Assembly: GCA_019429005.1 (NCBI GenBank)
Contig: JAHYJR010000005.1
Span: 54,581-118,580 of the forward strand
From: Nanobdellati archaeon
GTDB lineage: Archaea; EX4484-52; GLR71
Length of the DNA stretch: 64,000 nucleotides
Direction: 5' to 3'
The translations under genes and the position numbers were made by a program. The notes beneath the pieces were generated by a model. The model saw only the letters and a list, made by a program, of their open reading frames with translations. It did no database searches and had not been told where the DNA came from. How positions within the stretch are numbered: the first letter of the stretch is position 1; each line of letters opens with the position of its first letter. This document shows, in pieces, positions 21,149-32,068 of the stretch.

Positions 21149-22333
21149 CTATATGTTCACACCAATCTCTTCAGAAAGTCTTCTATATTGTTCTGGATTT
21201 TTCTCTTTCATAAGTTTAATTAATGGAAAATATTCTCTTGCAACATGTGTAGATGTGTGTATATGAGGACTTAAAGCCTTTGCATTTGTCTTGTTTTTTG
21301 CTCGCTCAAACATAGTTCGTGCCATAACAGCAATCTTAGTAGGGAAATGATAGCTTTTAAGATTTCGCGGTTTCTCACTCTTTGATGCTGCAACACCTGC
21401 GGTCATAAGTTGTATCTCATACACCATAAATCTGTAATATTGCATCCGTGTTATTCTCCCTTTAAAGATATCAGCTCTTGATATAAATTCGTATGCTTTT
21501 GCTATATCTTTCTTATCTGTGTATTCTCTTGGCATATTTTCTCGAACCCACTCTAGCATCTCTCCCGGGTCAACACCAAGATTATCCATAGATTCTATTG
21601 CAATGTTTGCATCATTTGTAATAAATAGAATCTTCAATATGTTTTCAATAGATCTTTTTGAATCACGGAATCCTATACCTTTAACAGAATCTAAGTTAAT
21701 ATCTGTTCCTTTTATAGCAAGTGTTTCAAGATCATTTATAGCTGCTCGTATGTCACCATCTGCATGTCTTGAGATTGCACGTATTATTTTATCTTCAATA
21801 TAAACCTTTTCTAAATCACAGATATTTTTTAGAAGATTTTGTATTATATCAGTATCAACTTTTTCAAATTTAATGATTTTACAGATCTTTTTAATTGCTT
21901 TAACTGCACTTGATCCTGAATCAGTTCCTGTAAGGATAATTGGGTGTGAGCTTGTCTCAATTATTTTTTTGATAACACCAGGTGCACCTCTATCATTTTG
22001 TCCAGATATTCCATCAATCTCATCAAAAAGGACAATTTTGCCTTTATAAAATAAGGATTGTTGGTTTAGAGATTGCCCAAAAAAAGTTTCAAGTGCTTTT
22101 TTACTTCTGACATCTGATGCATTTGTTTCAACAATATTATAGTTCAATTTTTTTGCGATTAATTTGGTAATTGTCGTTTTTCCTGAACCTGTGGGACCCA
22201 TTATAAGTACAGCTTTCATTTTCTCATTTTTCCAGTTATCTGCCCAATTAATAAGTGATTTGACTGCTGATTCATTTCCGATGAATTCTTCAAGAGTTTT
22301 TAGTTTATATTTATGGATCCACATAAGTATCAT
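21149..22333 (-). CDS. rfcL: Replication factor C large subunit
   Basis: MGPTGSGKTTITKLIAKKLN, ETNASDVRSK, LFDEIDGISGQNDRGA; downstream of and overlapping rfcS. Confidence 0.93.
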   Translation of the reverse strand: MILMWIHKYKLKTLEEFIGNESAVKSLINWADNWKNEKMKAVLIMGPTGSGKTTITKLIAKKLNYNIVETNASDVRSKKALETFFGQSLNQQSLFYKGKIVLFDEIDGISGQNDRGAPGVIKKIIETSSHPIILTGTDSGSSAVKAIKKICKIIKFEKVDTDIIQNLLKNICDLEKVYIEDKIIRAISRHADGDIRAAINDLETLAIKGTDINLDSVKGIGFRDSKRSIENILKILFITNDANIAIESMDNLGVDPGEMLEWVRENMPREYTDKKDIAKAYEFISRADIFKGRITRMQYYRFMVYEIQLMTAGVAASKSEKPRNLKSYHFPTKIAVMARTMFERAKNKTNAKALSPHIHTSTHVAREYFPLIKLMKEKNPEQYRRLSEEIGVNI

Positions 22334-23283
22334 TTTTTGATATTTGTCAAAGCAAGGTTTGCAAGAAATGCTTCTATCTGTATATCTTCAGAACCGCCTT
22401 CAACGATTCTAAATTCATATTCACCAAGAAGATCAATTAGTCTTGCTTTTTCCATTGCATCCACATCAAGAATTAATATTTCTCTATGTATTGCTTTTAT
22501 AACATCAATACCTGAAAGACCTCGCGAAATCATAACATCCATAAGCTGTTTTCGTGCACCAAGAAAATCATTTTCAAGTGCTTTTTTAACAATCTCTTTG
22601 ACTTCTTCAGGTTTTAGCATTGCAGCCATTGCATATATTGTATCTTTATCTATTATTTTTGTGGTTATTGATGCCGATTGCAGTATATTTACAGCTTTTC
22701 TTAAATCCCCTTCAGAAATATCAAGAAGTGCATCCATACCATCATCGGTTACCTTTACGCCTTCTTCATCACAAATGTATTTGAGTCTGTCTGATATGTC
22801 TTTATTATTGATTTTACCAAAACGAAATACTGCACATCTTGATTGAATTGGTGGTATGATTTTTGATGAATAGTTACAGCTTAAGATAAATCTAGTTGAA
22901 TTTGTATATTTTTCCATTGTCCTTCTCAATGCCTGTTGAGCTTGTGGTGTTAAAGCATCGCTTTCATCTAAAAATATTATTTTGAAGTCCGCACCAAGAG
23001 GTTTTGTTTTTGCGAAATCCTTGATTTTATTCCTAACAACATCAATACCACGTTCATCAGATGCATTTGTTTCCATTAAGTTGCTTTTCCATCTGTCTCC
23101 ATACAAATCTTTTGCAAGTGCAATAGCTGATGTTGTTTTACCGATACCTGCAGTTCCTGCAAAAAGGCAGTGTGGTAAGGTCTTGTTTTTAGCAAATGCT
23201 TTGAGTTTATCTGTTATGTTTTTTTGTCCGACTACGTCATCAAGTTTATCCGGTCTGTATTTCTCAGTCCATATATCTATCAT
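22330..23283 (-). CDS. rfcS: Replication factor C small subunit
   Basis: WTEKYRPDKLDDVVGQ, FAGTAGIGKTTSAIALAKDLYG, ETNASDERGIDVVRNKIKDFA, LDESDALTPQAQQALRRTMEKY, CNYSSKIIPPIQSRCAVFRF. Confidence 0.96.
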   Translation of the reverse strand: MIDIWTEKYRPDKLDDVVGQKNITDKLKAFAKNKTLPHCLFAGTAGIGKTTSAIALAKDLYGDRWKSNLMETNASDERGIDVVRNKIKDFAKTKPLGADFKIIFLDESDALTPQAQQALRRTMEKYTNSTRFILSCNYSSKIIPPIQSRCAVFRFGKINNKDISDRLKYICDEEGVKVTDDGMDALLDISEGDLRKAVNILQSASITTKIIDKDTIYAMAAMLKPEEVKEIVKKALENDFLGARKQLMDVMISRGLSGIDVIKAIHREILILDVDAMEKARLIDLLGEYEFRIVEGGSEDIQIEAFLANLALTNIKK

Positions 23284-23335
23284 AAAAATTTCACCTGTTG
23301 ATTTATGTTAGGGTAAGAAATCTTAAATATGTGTT

Positions 23336-23935
23336 TTATTTTTTTAGAAAACGTTCACTATCTCTCCAACCTATATCTGTTCTATAATGCAGATTATTTC
23401 CTTCGACATGTATTTTTGAAATTGCACAATAAGCGTTTTTTTGTTTCTTCATTTATTATAAAATGTATATTTAAAATTTTGTCATCAAATTCCGTATTTT
23501 CAATTTTATGTTCAATCAGTCCAAAAAGATTTTCCAAATCTGTATCTGTATATTCATGAACACCAATTTGAATATAATCTAAATTTGTATAAAGTTCATC
23601 AAAAATCTCAAAATTTGATTTAAGTGTACGTCCATTTGTATAAACGCCTGTTCTGAGACCTAATTCTTTAAACATTTTTGCAGATTCTAGAACTAATTGT
23701 GTTGTTTCTTTATCAATCAGGGGTTCTCCACCAGTAAAATCAACAGTGTGTAAGGGTTTTTATGTTTCATTATCTGCTGTAAATTCAATTATATCTGTTA
23801 TTATCTCTTTAATCTTATCTGCATCCATTGTAGTCGGTTCATAGACACCATAATGTCTTTTAGACCCTCTTTACGTTTGCAATAAATGCAATCTAAATCG
23901 CATCTGTTTGTGATATCTAAAAGTATATTTGTCAT
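23336..23935 (-). pseudogene. Decayed radical SAM enzyme
   Basis: Reverse-strand translation TNRCDLDCIYCKRKEG (CxxxCxxC) ... HTVDFTGGEPLIDKE ... KIHVEGNNLHYRTDIGWRDSERFLKK*, interrupted by two frameshifts and an in-frame TAA. Confidence 0.8.
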
Positions 23936-24161
23936 AAGGACATCTTTATTATTATATTATTATTTTGCTTATTATTTTTTTCAGTAATATGTTCAATTCA
24001 AAATGTTTCAAACGTTTGAACTTGAGTATTATACATTTATTTAACTTTTTAAACGTTAAGCTGTTACAAACAAGTAATTAGGAGTTAATTGTATCGTTTA
24101 ATGTAAAACAATATCTCAAAATATCCAAAAAAGAGTTTATTTATTTAATCCTAATTAAAAC

Positions 24162-24636
24162 TTAATCAAACAGCCTATAACATCCTGAAAAAAGACTTCT
24201 TTACCTTTATGTGATATAGATTCTCTTGCTGTAAAATATGTGTAATCACCATTAATTACAAATTGATATTTATAATCACCATCTTTAAATTCTGGAGGGC
24301 CTCTGAATGGCAGATTTTAATCAATGTTACGATGTGCTTTTTTTAAAAAGTCGAATGCGTCGTCTATAAATTTATCAGAAAGTCCAGAAATCGTCTGACC
24401 TTGATATGACATAGACCATATGTTAATACCTTTAAAGAAAACCACTTCACGTCCAGATGCCCACGAATGATTAGTATAAGAATCATGGTATTTCCAATCA
24501 CTTCTGTGTATTCATAATCCTTATGTTGATCAAGAATTGGTGTTTCACAACGATATTGATTCTTTATTTCTTTTGATGCTGCGTATGTGTTTTTATGTGC
24601 TTTTGCGATGAATTTAAGTAATGTCTTAATATCCAT
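24162..24636 (-). pseudogene. Decayed DUF5680-like protein
   Basis: Frame-corrected translation MDIKTLLKFIAKAHKNTYAASKEI..KDYEYTE/GDWKYHDSYTNHSWASGREVVFFKGINIWSMSYQG..NLPFRGPPEFKDGDYKYQFVINGDYTYFTARESISHKGKEVF; one frameshift and one in-frame TAA. Confidence 0.7.
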
Positions 24637-24791
24637 AAATTAATTTGGTATGGTATAGATATAAATTTAATTTAAAATATAGATTATTTGATTGGTCTGT
24701 ATTGGTTTAAAATATATTCTACTATTAGAACTCTTAAGAAAATATAATTAAATCTTCATTTTAAAAAGACAATTATGCTGATTATATGATT

Positions 24792-25034
24792 TTATTTTTC
24801 ATGTGCTTTTGTAGTTTTTCGCTTCTTGTTCAACGTCTCTAAATCATCTTTAAGTTCTTTTATCTCATCATTCAAATCCTTTTCTTCATTATTCATTTTT
24901 AATGATATGAGGGATAATTGTTTAAATTCAAATTTAATTGTGATTAGGTATAATAAAACAACAATGCATGTAATTACAATTGCTTCTTCAACAGGAAAAA
25001 ATATTCCTAAAAATGGTATATTCATATAAATCAA
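24792..25034 (-). CDS. Small membrane protein with TM helix plus coiled coil (80 aa)
   Basis: ITCIVVLLYLITIKFEFKQ + EEKDLNDEIKELKDDLETLNKK; similar to adjacent 66-aa ORF. Confidence 0.6.
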   Translation of the reverse strand: MIYMNIPFLGIFFPVEEAIVITCIVVLLYLITIKFEFKQLSLISLKMNNEEKDLNDEIKELKDDLETLNKKRKTTKAHEK

Positions 25035-25039
25035 TCCAT

Positions 25040-25240
25040 CTATTTTTTCTTGAATGTATCAAGTTCTTCTCTTAATTCTGTAATATTTTGTTTAAGTGCT
25101 GTTTCTTGATTATCATAATTTTTAACAATTTTGATAATCTCTTTGAATTCATATTCAAGTATGACTATATATAGGACTAATACGACAAAAAACATCGTAA
25201 TTAAATCCAATAAGTCAACACTGAAACCAAATATATACAT
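25040..25240 (-). CDS. Small membrane protein with TM helix plus coiled coil (66 aa), paralog of neighbour
   Basis: ITMFFVVLVLYIVILEYEFKE + QETALKQNITELREELDTFKKK. Confidence 0.6.
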   Translation of the reverse strand: MYIFGFSVDLLDLITMFFVVLVLYIVILEYEFKEIIKIVKNYDNQETALKQNITELREELDTFKKK

Positions 25241-25267
25241 ATTACATCAACATATCTTTTTTTAGGA

Positions 25268-28200
25268 TTATTGTTTAAAAGAATAATCCGTAGCTTGATT
25301 ACTTTTTGTTTTGATTATTCTTTTGTTTAGGTACACTGCTAAGAATCCACCTGCTAACAATAAGATTAATGTGTATAATGCATTTAATCCTGTTGATGCT
25401 TTAGCACCTGTAACATAAAACTGTCCGGTAGTTTCAGCGAGTGTTGTAAAATCTTCTTTGAATTTTATGTTTGCTATATACATTCCACTTGGTGCTGACA
25501 ATGGTATAATAAATTTCTCTGAAAATTCTGTTTTCTCAAGTGGTTCAAGATCTTCGAGTTGTTGTATGTTCAAGTGTATAAGTTCAAGGTCTTGTGTATA
25601 TATTTCACTTTCAATATATGGTTTTTCAATATTATCACCACCATTTATTATCAGTATTTCAAGATATCCTGGTGTTCCTGAATCATATTTACTATTTTTT
25701 GTATTTACAATGATTGTTGGATATGATTGTTTGTATATTATACTTATAGTTCTTAATCCTTCAGCTTCAATTGCTGGTATAATTATAGTTGAACTACTTT
25801 CACCACCAGTATATTCTAATTCGTTTCCAAATGCGTCTTTAACTTCAATTATTTTGTCGGCAGCTATGATTGTATTTAATTTAACATTTGTATATTCTTC
25901 TTTAGCTAAATTCTTCAAGAATATATCTGTTTTGATTTTAACTTGTTTATCTTCAAGTTTATCTATAACTTCAGTATTTCTATCAATAGTGATTACAGGT
26001 GGTGTTGTTACACCAATTGTATATAATCTAGATTCCATAGCGTATATAGTTGATTCCCATATAGCTTTTGTTCCATCTGTTGTTGTATCTACATCAAGAG
26101 ATTCTTCAAGTTTTTCTCCTTTTACATTATAATAACTTGCATATACATTAAGTGTATCTTCAAATATTGATGTTGTAAATGTTGCTACTGTTGATCTTTG
26201 ATTAGGGTTGTATACTTCAAAGTCTTTAATCCATAAAGCAGGAGTGCCTACAATTACAGATTTTGCAAGTTTAAAGTTCTCATTATCTATTATGTTTAAT
26301 GGTTCTAGACTTTTTGGGGTGTATACATTTACTACACCCATGTCCATAGTCTGTATGCTTTTACCTACAATTGGATCGAAAGCCGCAATCTCTACTGGGA
26401 GTGTATATATACCACCTTCTGAAATATTCATTTTATATCCTACTTGTATATAATCATCAGTTATATCCCATCCAGACGTCACATTTTTCCGATATTCCCA
26501 TACACTAACATTTAACCCATCACTAAGTGTTGTGTATCCCATAAATGCTAAGTAATAATCCGTACCATTAACAAGTACTTGTGAACCATTTTGTACATTT
26601 ACTTCATTGTTAATTATACTGAATGTGATATCTGCAGGGATGTAATCCATAAATCTGATATCATTAACTGTACCTGTGACACTTACATTGATTGTTGCAT
26701 TCACTATTGTTGGTGTACTTGAATCTGAAATCCATAATTCTTTATAACCACTTAAGGAATTCTGGCTTGCTGTCATTTGTAATGTTTGCTGGTATTCAGT
26801 TAAAGGTGTACCTGATTGTGATACAAGTGTGTTGTTTCCTACAAATGTAAATACTTCACCTTCTTGAGGTAATGGTTCTTGTGTTAATATGGCATATACT
26901 ACTTGTATGTCTTCACCTGTTGTTAAATCATGTTCGACAATACCGCCTGCAACATAACTTACATTACTCATGTTTGTTATCTGTACTGTTATTGTACCAT
27001 TGTTCCCATCACTAGATTGAACAACAGTTACTTCTAAACTGCCAGTTTCTTGTTTTAGTTCATAAGTTGTATTTAGGTATATTTGTATTGAACTTGAATT
27101 TATCGTTAAATTCCTATAATCTGATGCACCATCATAAGTCCAAGGTATTTGTGATATTATTGTTATGTTATCTGCATTAACTTGACTATCTGCATTACCT
27201 GTGTGTAATAATGTATCTGTAATAGATACAATCGTATCATTTATACCGGGTGGTAATATGTTTGTTGTTGCTTTTGTATTTACCATATCAATTTCATAAA
27301 GAGTTGGAAGTTGCATAGATGTATTTATCGTAGCAAGGTAGGTATATGTGTTTGTATCGTTCCATACGACAAACCAATCAAAAGATCCTGCCATATATGG
27401 TTTTGAATCATCTGTTGGTCCGTCTACATAACTTGTATAACTTTGGTCGCCTGACGCAAATAATGAATTCCAGGTTTCACTTAAGTTATAAGGTGTTACG
27501 GGTTGACCTGTTGTTGGATTAACAGAATATATCTGTGCTGTTGTAACATTGTATGTTAAATTTGAGCCAGTTGAAGATTCTGCAGTGTTTTTGAAAAATG
27601 ATCGAATTTTCCATGGTGTGGAACTAATAAGGTCAACACCTTCACGTACAGGACCTCTTGAAAATGTACCAGACACTTTAATCTGCGTCATAAGTTCTGT
27701 GTTATTGCTGTAAGTTGCACGTGCACCTATATCTGTAGCTTCACCATTTAGGTTTATTGCGTTATCACCACCTGGATAGTTTATACCACTTATAATTGTT
27801 GCATTGAATGATATTGTTATTGTTGTGTCTGCATCAATATCACCGTTCCATACTATACGGTCAATATGTGTATCTGTACCATCACTGTTTGATGGTGTTG
27901 AGACACCAGATGTTTCTGAAATTGTGCTTTCTGTAATATTTAATGAATCATTTAAATTTAATGTATTTTTATTGAATTCCATTGTAAGTGTAACATCTGT
28001 AAGATTTGCACCAGTTACAGCTGCATCATTTCGTATTGTGTATACGAAATACATTATGTTTGAACTAGAATCAATATTGCCTTCTGAATAAAGATCATCA
28101 CCACCTGCTGTATTTACTACAGTCATAGTAAGGTTTAGAGAGGGAGCCCAATCATAATCTGGAGTGTAGCTTAAATCATCATCTGTGTCATCACCATCTG

Positions 28201-28597
28201 TGGATGTGTTTAAGAACATTGTTGTTTTATCGGTTAATGCTGGATAAGAAAGAGCGTAATTTTTGTATGCTGTATATGAGCCACTGTATGAATCACTATT
28301 AAGAGTCCAAAGTTCAACATCAGCACGAGTGTTTGCTTCACTTGATAAGTTTACTCTAACGTATTGTAATACATCTTCTGTATTTGGAACATAAACATAA
28401 ACAGTACCTGTACGTGTTGTTGCACTTAAAGACCCATAACCTCCAGCACCACCTGCGCCAGCATCACCTGCAGTATATATAGGATCAGTTCCAGAAACAC
28501 TTTCAGTGATATACACTCGTGGCCCGTCTATACCTGAAACTGAGCCTATAATGAAATATAGACTAAGGAGAATAACTAATAATATTTTTTTATTCAT
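25268..28597 (-). CDS. Large secreted surface protein with C-terminal TM anchor (1109 aa)
   Basis: Signal peptide MNKKILLVILLSLYFIIGSVSG; many N-x-S/T sequons; C-terminal LYTLILLLAGGFLAVYLNKRI; paralog of 28769..31945. Confidence 0.85.
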   Translation of the reverse strand: MNKKILLVILLSLYFIIGSVSGIDGPRVYITESVSGTDPIYTAGDAGAGGAGGYGSLSATTRTGTVYVYVPNTEDVLQYVRVNLSSEANTRADVELWTLNSDSYSGSYTAYKNYALSYPALTDKTTMFLNTSTDGDDTDDDLSYTPDYDWAPSLNLTMTVVNTAGGDDLYSEGNIDSSSNIMYFVYTIRNDAAVTGANLTDVTLTMEFNKNTLNLNDSLNITESTISETSGVSTPSNSDGTDTHIDRIVWNGDIDADTTITISFNATIISGINYPGGDNAINLNGEATDIGARATYSNNTELMTQIKVSGTFSRGPVREGVDLISSTPWKIRSFFKNTAESSTGSNLTYNVTTAQIYSVNPTTGQPVTPYNLSETWNSLFASGDQSYTSYVDGPTDDSKPYMAGSFDWFVVWNDTNTYTYLATINTSMQLPTLYEIDMVNTKATTNILPPGINDTIVSITDTLLHTGNADSQVNADNITIISQIPWTYDGASDYRNLTINSSSIQIYLNTTYELKQETGSLEVTVVQSSDGNNGTITVQITNMSNVSYVAGGIVEHDLTTGEDIQVVYAILTQEPLPQEGEVFTFVGNNTLVSQSGTPLTEYQQTLQMTASQNSLSGYKELWISDSSTPTIVNATINVSVTGTVNDIRFMDYIPADITFSIINNEVNVQNGSQVLVNGTDYYLAFMGYTTLSDGLNVSVWEYRKNVTSGWDITDDYIQVGYKMNISEGGIYTLPVEIAAFDPIVGKSIQTMDMGVVNVYTPKSLEPLNIIDNENFKLAKSVIVGTPALWIKDFEVYNPNQRSTVATFTTSIFEDTLNVYASYYNVKGEKLEESLDVDTTTDGTKAIWESTIYAMESRLYTIGVTTPPVITIDRNTEVIDKLEDKQVKIKTDIFLKNLAKEEYTNVKLNTIIAADKIIEVKDAFGNELEYTGGESSSTIIIPAIEAEGLRTISIIYKQSYPTIIVNTKNSKYDSGTPGYLEILIINGGDNIEKPYIESEIYTQDLELIHLNIQQLEDLEPLEKTEFSEKFIIPLSAPSGMYIANIKFKEDFTTLAETTGQFYVTGAKASTGLNALYTLILLLAGGFLAVYLNKRIIKTKSNQATDYSFKQ

Positions 28598-28768
28598 ATT
28601 TAAGACCTGTATCGTTCAATAATTATTTGTTTTTCGTTATTTATAAGTTTTGAATAATGACATTAAAGGGTACTTTTATTTGTATTTGATTTATGTTATT
28701 TTTATAAGGTATAAATTATTTATTTCATTTAGTTTATAATCATTTCGGTTATTTATATTTTAAACATT

Positions 28769-31700
28769 TTAATTATTTTTGAGATTATATGTCTTGATTA
28801 TTATTCTTAATGTCACGAGCCCTGTAAGAATTATTAATATTCCAAATCCCATTTTATATGTATCTGCAATTGTTTTTTTTTCAACCGTAAATGTTTCATA
28901 ATCAGAGCCTATAAGTTTTGTTTTAGAATATACTTTTGCAAATATTGTGTATGTTCCAGATAATATAGGTTTAAATAAAAGATTATCATATATGTTTATT
29001 TCCTTTTGACTTGTTATATTTTCAATTTTAATTATATCAGCATAAACTGTATTTAGTTTTTCACCATCTTTAAAACTCAATACTTCTACACTGATTGTAA
29101 TAGTTTTTTCATCATCTTGAGGCACATATAATATCTTATAATCTAAATCAGTTTCGTAAGTGAGATTTTCTAAATTAATTTGAAATATTCCTGGAACATC
29201 ATTATAGATAATATTTATTTGTTCTATCGAATTATTTTTTATATTAGGTATTGTTATAGTCATATCTTTATTGTTAGTTATGTATTCAAGTTGATTTCCA
29301 TTTGAATCAACTATATTTATAATGTTTAGAATTTGTGGATATACAAATTTAACATTATTATAATCAATAAGACTTGGATTCTTTAGGGATATTTCTGTAA
29401 GTAATTTCAGACTATTATCTACGTTTTCAAGAACTGTTGTATTTTCTTTTATACGTATTACGGGTGCGGTTGTTATTGTTATTGTATATTTTTGTGTCTC
29501 AAATTCTTTTATGACTAATTTCCATTCAGCAGTTATTTCATCATATTTTTTGATTGAATATAATACTTCTTTACCCTCTTCAGTTATGTCTATATTTAAG
29601 AAATCCTGCAAAAGTTGAGTTTCAATCAAATCACTTATTGTGAATTTATTAGGGTTGTATATCTCAAGAGTTTTTGTCCATATAAGGGGTATTCCAACAA
29701 TAATATTATCTACTTTAAATTCACTCTCATTTATTTCAAGTGGTTTTAATTCGTCAATTTCTTCAATGATTCGTACAGGTATATTTATGTTTGTATGTTG
29801 TGTCTCATTTGTATAAGGATTTTGCATAATTGCACGTATCATCAAATCATATGAACCAAATGGTAATGTTAAACCATAATCAACTTTTAGAAGATCATTA
29901 TCTTTCAATATTGGTTCTGTTACATAATTAGGGTTAAGATTAATGTAATATAATGTTTTATTTAATGAGTTATCTTCAATTTTTTTAATTGTTGTCTTAT
30001 CTATAGGTATCCATATACCTTGAGTTGAATCATATCTTGTGATTCGTATATCTGATTCATCAAACAGGATAACTTTTTGAGGGATGTCAAGAAGAACATT
30101 TATTTTATTTAAGCCTTTGTTCATAGCATTCAGATCTATAAGCCTATAGGTTCCAGTGATGTCAATTGTATTTGTATCTATAAATGAGACACCAACATCT
30201 TCTTTAACTAGTTCTATTATAGTATCAAAATCTATTGCAGGACTTCCCGCAGCTGCACCACCGCCACCGCCGGCAGAACCACCTTCAACAGGGGCTGTTA
30301 TTATAGCACCATACAATATTACAGTTTCATTATCATAAAGAGTTAGGGGTGTGCCCGAAATAGTTTTTGTTGTTATATTACTATTAAATAAAAAGGTATT
30401 CTGACCTGAATTTGGGTTTGTTGAGATATTATATGTAAGCATTATATCTTCATTTAATTTAAGATTGGTTATTGAAAAATTGGATAGATTATCTATATTT
30501 AGATACACATAACCATTACTTGATGCTGTCGGCATTACAATTGTTATTATGTCTGTGGTAATATTAAGCAATGTCTTGTTTCCTGTTGAATTAATATGGT
30601 ATACATAGATATCATTTTTATCAAGTGACGTCCAGCTATGTACAAAACCCTCAACAGATTTATGCGGTATTGTCGAATTGATATAAATTGATGCAATCTC
30701 AAGATTTTCATGACCCATATATGTAGTCGTTTTAATGACCGAAACAATATTTTCTGTAAGTTTATGTGTGGATGATTTTGAAAGGCTTATGTCTGCTTCA
30801 TAAAGTACTGGCATATCGATAAAACTTCTTGTAATTCCATAATAATTTGGACTACCCCATAATATTTCCCAATCAAATGCAGCACTGAAATATTTTTCAG
30901 TACTTTTATTTGTCTGATACCATCCTGTTTGAGTTAATTCTCCGGGGTTAAGAATGACTGCATCAGAACTTTCTAATAGTGGTGTTTCAATATCGGTTAC
31001 ATTATACAATCTCCAGCCATTTACAATATAATCCAATCCATTCGCAATATTTTTTATAAATCCTCTAACAAGTGTATTTTCTATAAATATAATATCAATA
31101 CCACTTTGTATTGGTCCTCTAGAAAAATGTTTTTGAACAGTTATATTTGTAAATGTAGGACCATAACTTATAGTCTCAACACAGGATGCACATACTAAAT
31201 CAAGAACATATAAATTTTCATCAAAATTGATGTTTGGTGTTATATTTGTATAGAATATGATACTTATTGGAACGTCTTCTTTCAGAGTACCCGTCCAATT
31301 TAATGTGTCATAAAAACTATCATTATCATAATCGTATAAATTGAGATTACCTGTTATTGTGCTTTGATTATATATGTTTAAACTATCATTTGTACCATAA
31401 TAATCAATCGGTATTTTTAATGTTAAAGAGACATTTTCAAGAGTTTTTGTGGAGTTTAAAGATAGGTTGAATATGAAAATATTCGTATCATCAGGATATA
31501 AATCAGACCCTCCTTTCGTGTTAAAATAATTAATTTTTAATTGTATAATTGGTATAATACTAGAATTTGTTATTTTATATGTAATGTCTAGAGGATTATT
31601 ATCTGTATTAAAAAATAATCTAGTCAAATCCCCTGTAGTTGGAGATGCTGCAACAGGTGCATATACAGTTTTTGAAAGTACGTTAGTATTACTAATCTCA

Positions 31701-31945
31701 TTATCTGAAATATTTAGTAATATGTATTGAAGGACATCTATAGTATTTGAGACTTCAACATCAATATAACCCTCGGCTGAAACATTATAAGCTACAGTTC
31801 CATTTGTATTATAATAATAAGTGACTTCTTCTTTAAGGTATGTTGCCGGATTATCTATTGCAGAAGCAGGGTATACACAAATAATTAGATAAATACATAT
31901 TATAAGAAGTATATTGAATTTGTTTTTATTTCGCAAATATTCCAC
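28769..31945 (-). CDS. Large secreted surface protein with C-terminal TM anchor (1058 aa), paralog of the previous one
   Basis: N-terminal hydrophobic segment, C-terminal TM (MGFGILIILTGLVTLRIIIK); shared blocks FSRGP, VGxPxxWxKxxEVYNPN, TTxPVIxIxxNTxVxxxxxxxxK. Confidence 0.85.
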   Translation of the reverse strand: MEYLRNKNKFNILLIICIYLIICVYPASAIDNPATYLKEEVTYYYNTNGTVAYNVSAEGYIDVEVSNTIDVLQYILLNISDNEISNTNVLSKTVYAPVAASPTTGDLTRLFFNTDNNPLDITYKITNSSIIPIIQLKINYFNTKGGSDLYPDDTNIFIFNLSLNSTKTLENVSLTLKIPIDYYGTNDSLNIYNQSTITGNLNLYDYDNDSFYDTLNWTGTLKEDVPISIIFYTNITPNINFDENLYVLDLVCASCVETISYGPTFTNITVQKHFSRGPIQSGIDIIFIENTLVRGFIKNIANGLDYIVNGWRLYNVTDIETPLLESSDAVILNPGELTQTGWYQTNKSTEKYFSAAFDWEILWGSPNYYGITRSFIDMPVLYEADISLSKSSTHKLTENIVSVIKTTTYMGHENLEIASIYINSTIPHKSVEGFVHSWTSLDKNDIYVYHINSTGNKTLLNITTDIITIVMPTASSNGYVYLNIDNLSNFSITNLKLNEDIMLTYNISTNPNSGQNTFLFNSNITTKTISGTPLTLYDNETVILYGAIITAPVEGGSAGGGGGAAAGSPAIDFDTIIELVKEDVGVSFIDTNTIDITGTYRLIDLNAMNKGLNKINVLLDIPQKVILFDESDIRITRYDSTQGIWIPIDKTTIKKIEDNSLNKTLYYINLNPNYVTEPILKDNDLLKVDYGLTLPFGSYDLMIRAIMQNPYTNETQHTNINIPVRIIEEIDELKPLEINESEFKVDNIIVGIPLIWTKTLEIYNPNKFTISDLIETQLLQDFLNIDITEEGKEVLYSIKKYDEITAEWKLVIKEFETQKYTITITTAPVIRIKENTTVLENVDNSLKLLTEISLKNPSLIDYNNVKFVYPQILNIINIVDSNGNQLEYITNNKDMTITIPNIKNNSIEQINIIYNDVPGIFQINLENLTYETDLDYKILYVPQDDEKTITISVEVLSFKDGEKLNTVYADIIKIENITSQKEINIYDNLLFKPILSGTYTIFAKVYSKTKLIGSDYETFTVEKKTIADTYKMGFGILIILTGLVTLRIIIKTYNLKNN

Positions 31946-32068
31946 CTTATTATTATGTTTTTTAAATTATATGAATTCTCCTGTTTGTATATAAATTATA
32001 TTTTCAATTTTATTTTATGTTTTTTTTATTTAGGTTTTTATTGGACTATTGTTTGTATTATTTATCGT

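Noticed and set aside
22313-22846. 177-aa plus-strand ORF over rfcS
   Set aside because: Antisense to a confidently identified RFC small subunit.
25458-26132. 224-aa plus-strand ORF
   Set aside because: Antisense shadow of the 1109-aa surface protein; Ser/Val/Ile-rich with no motif.
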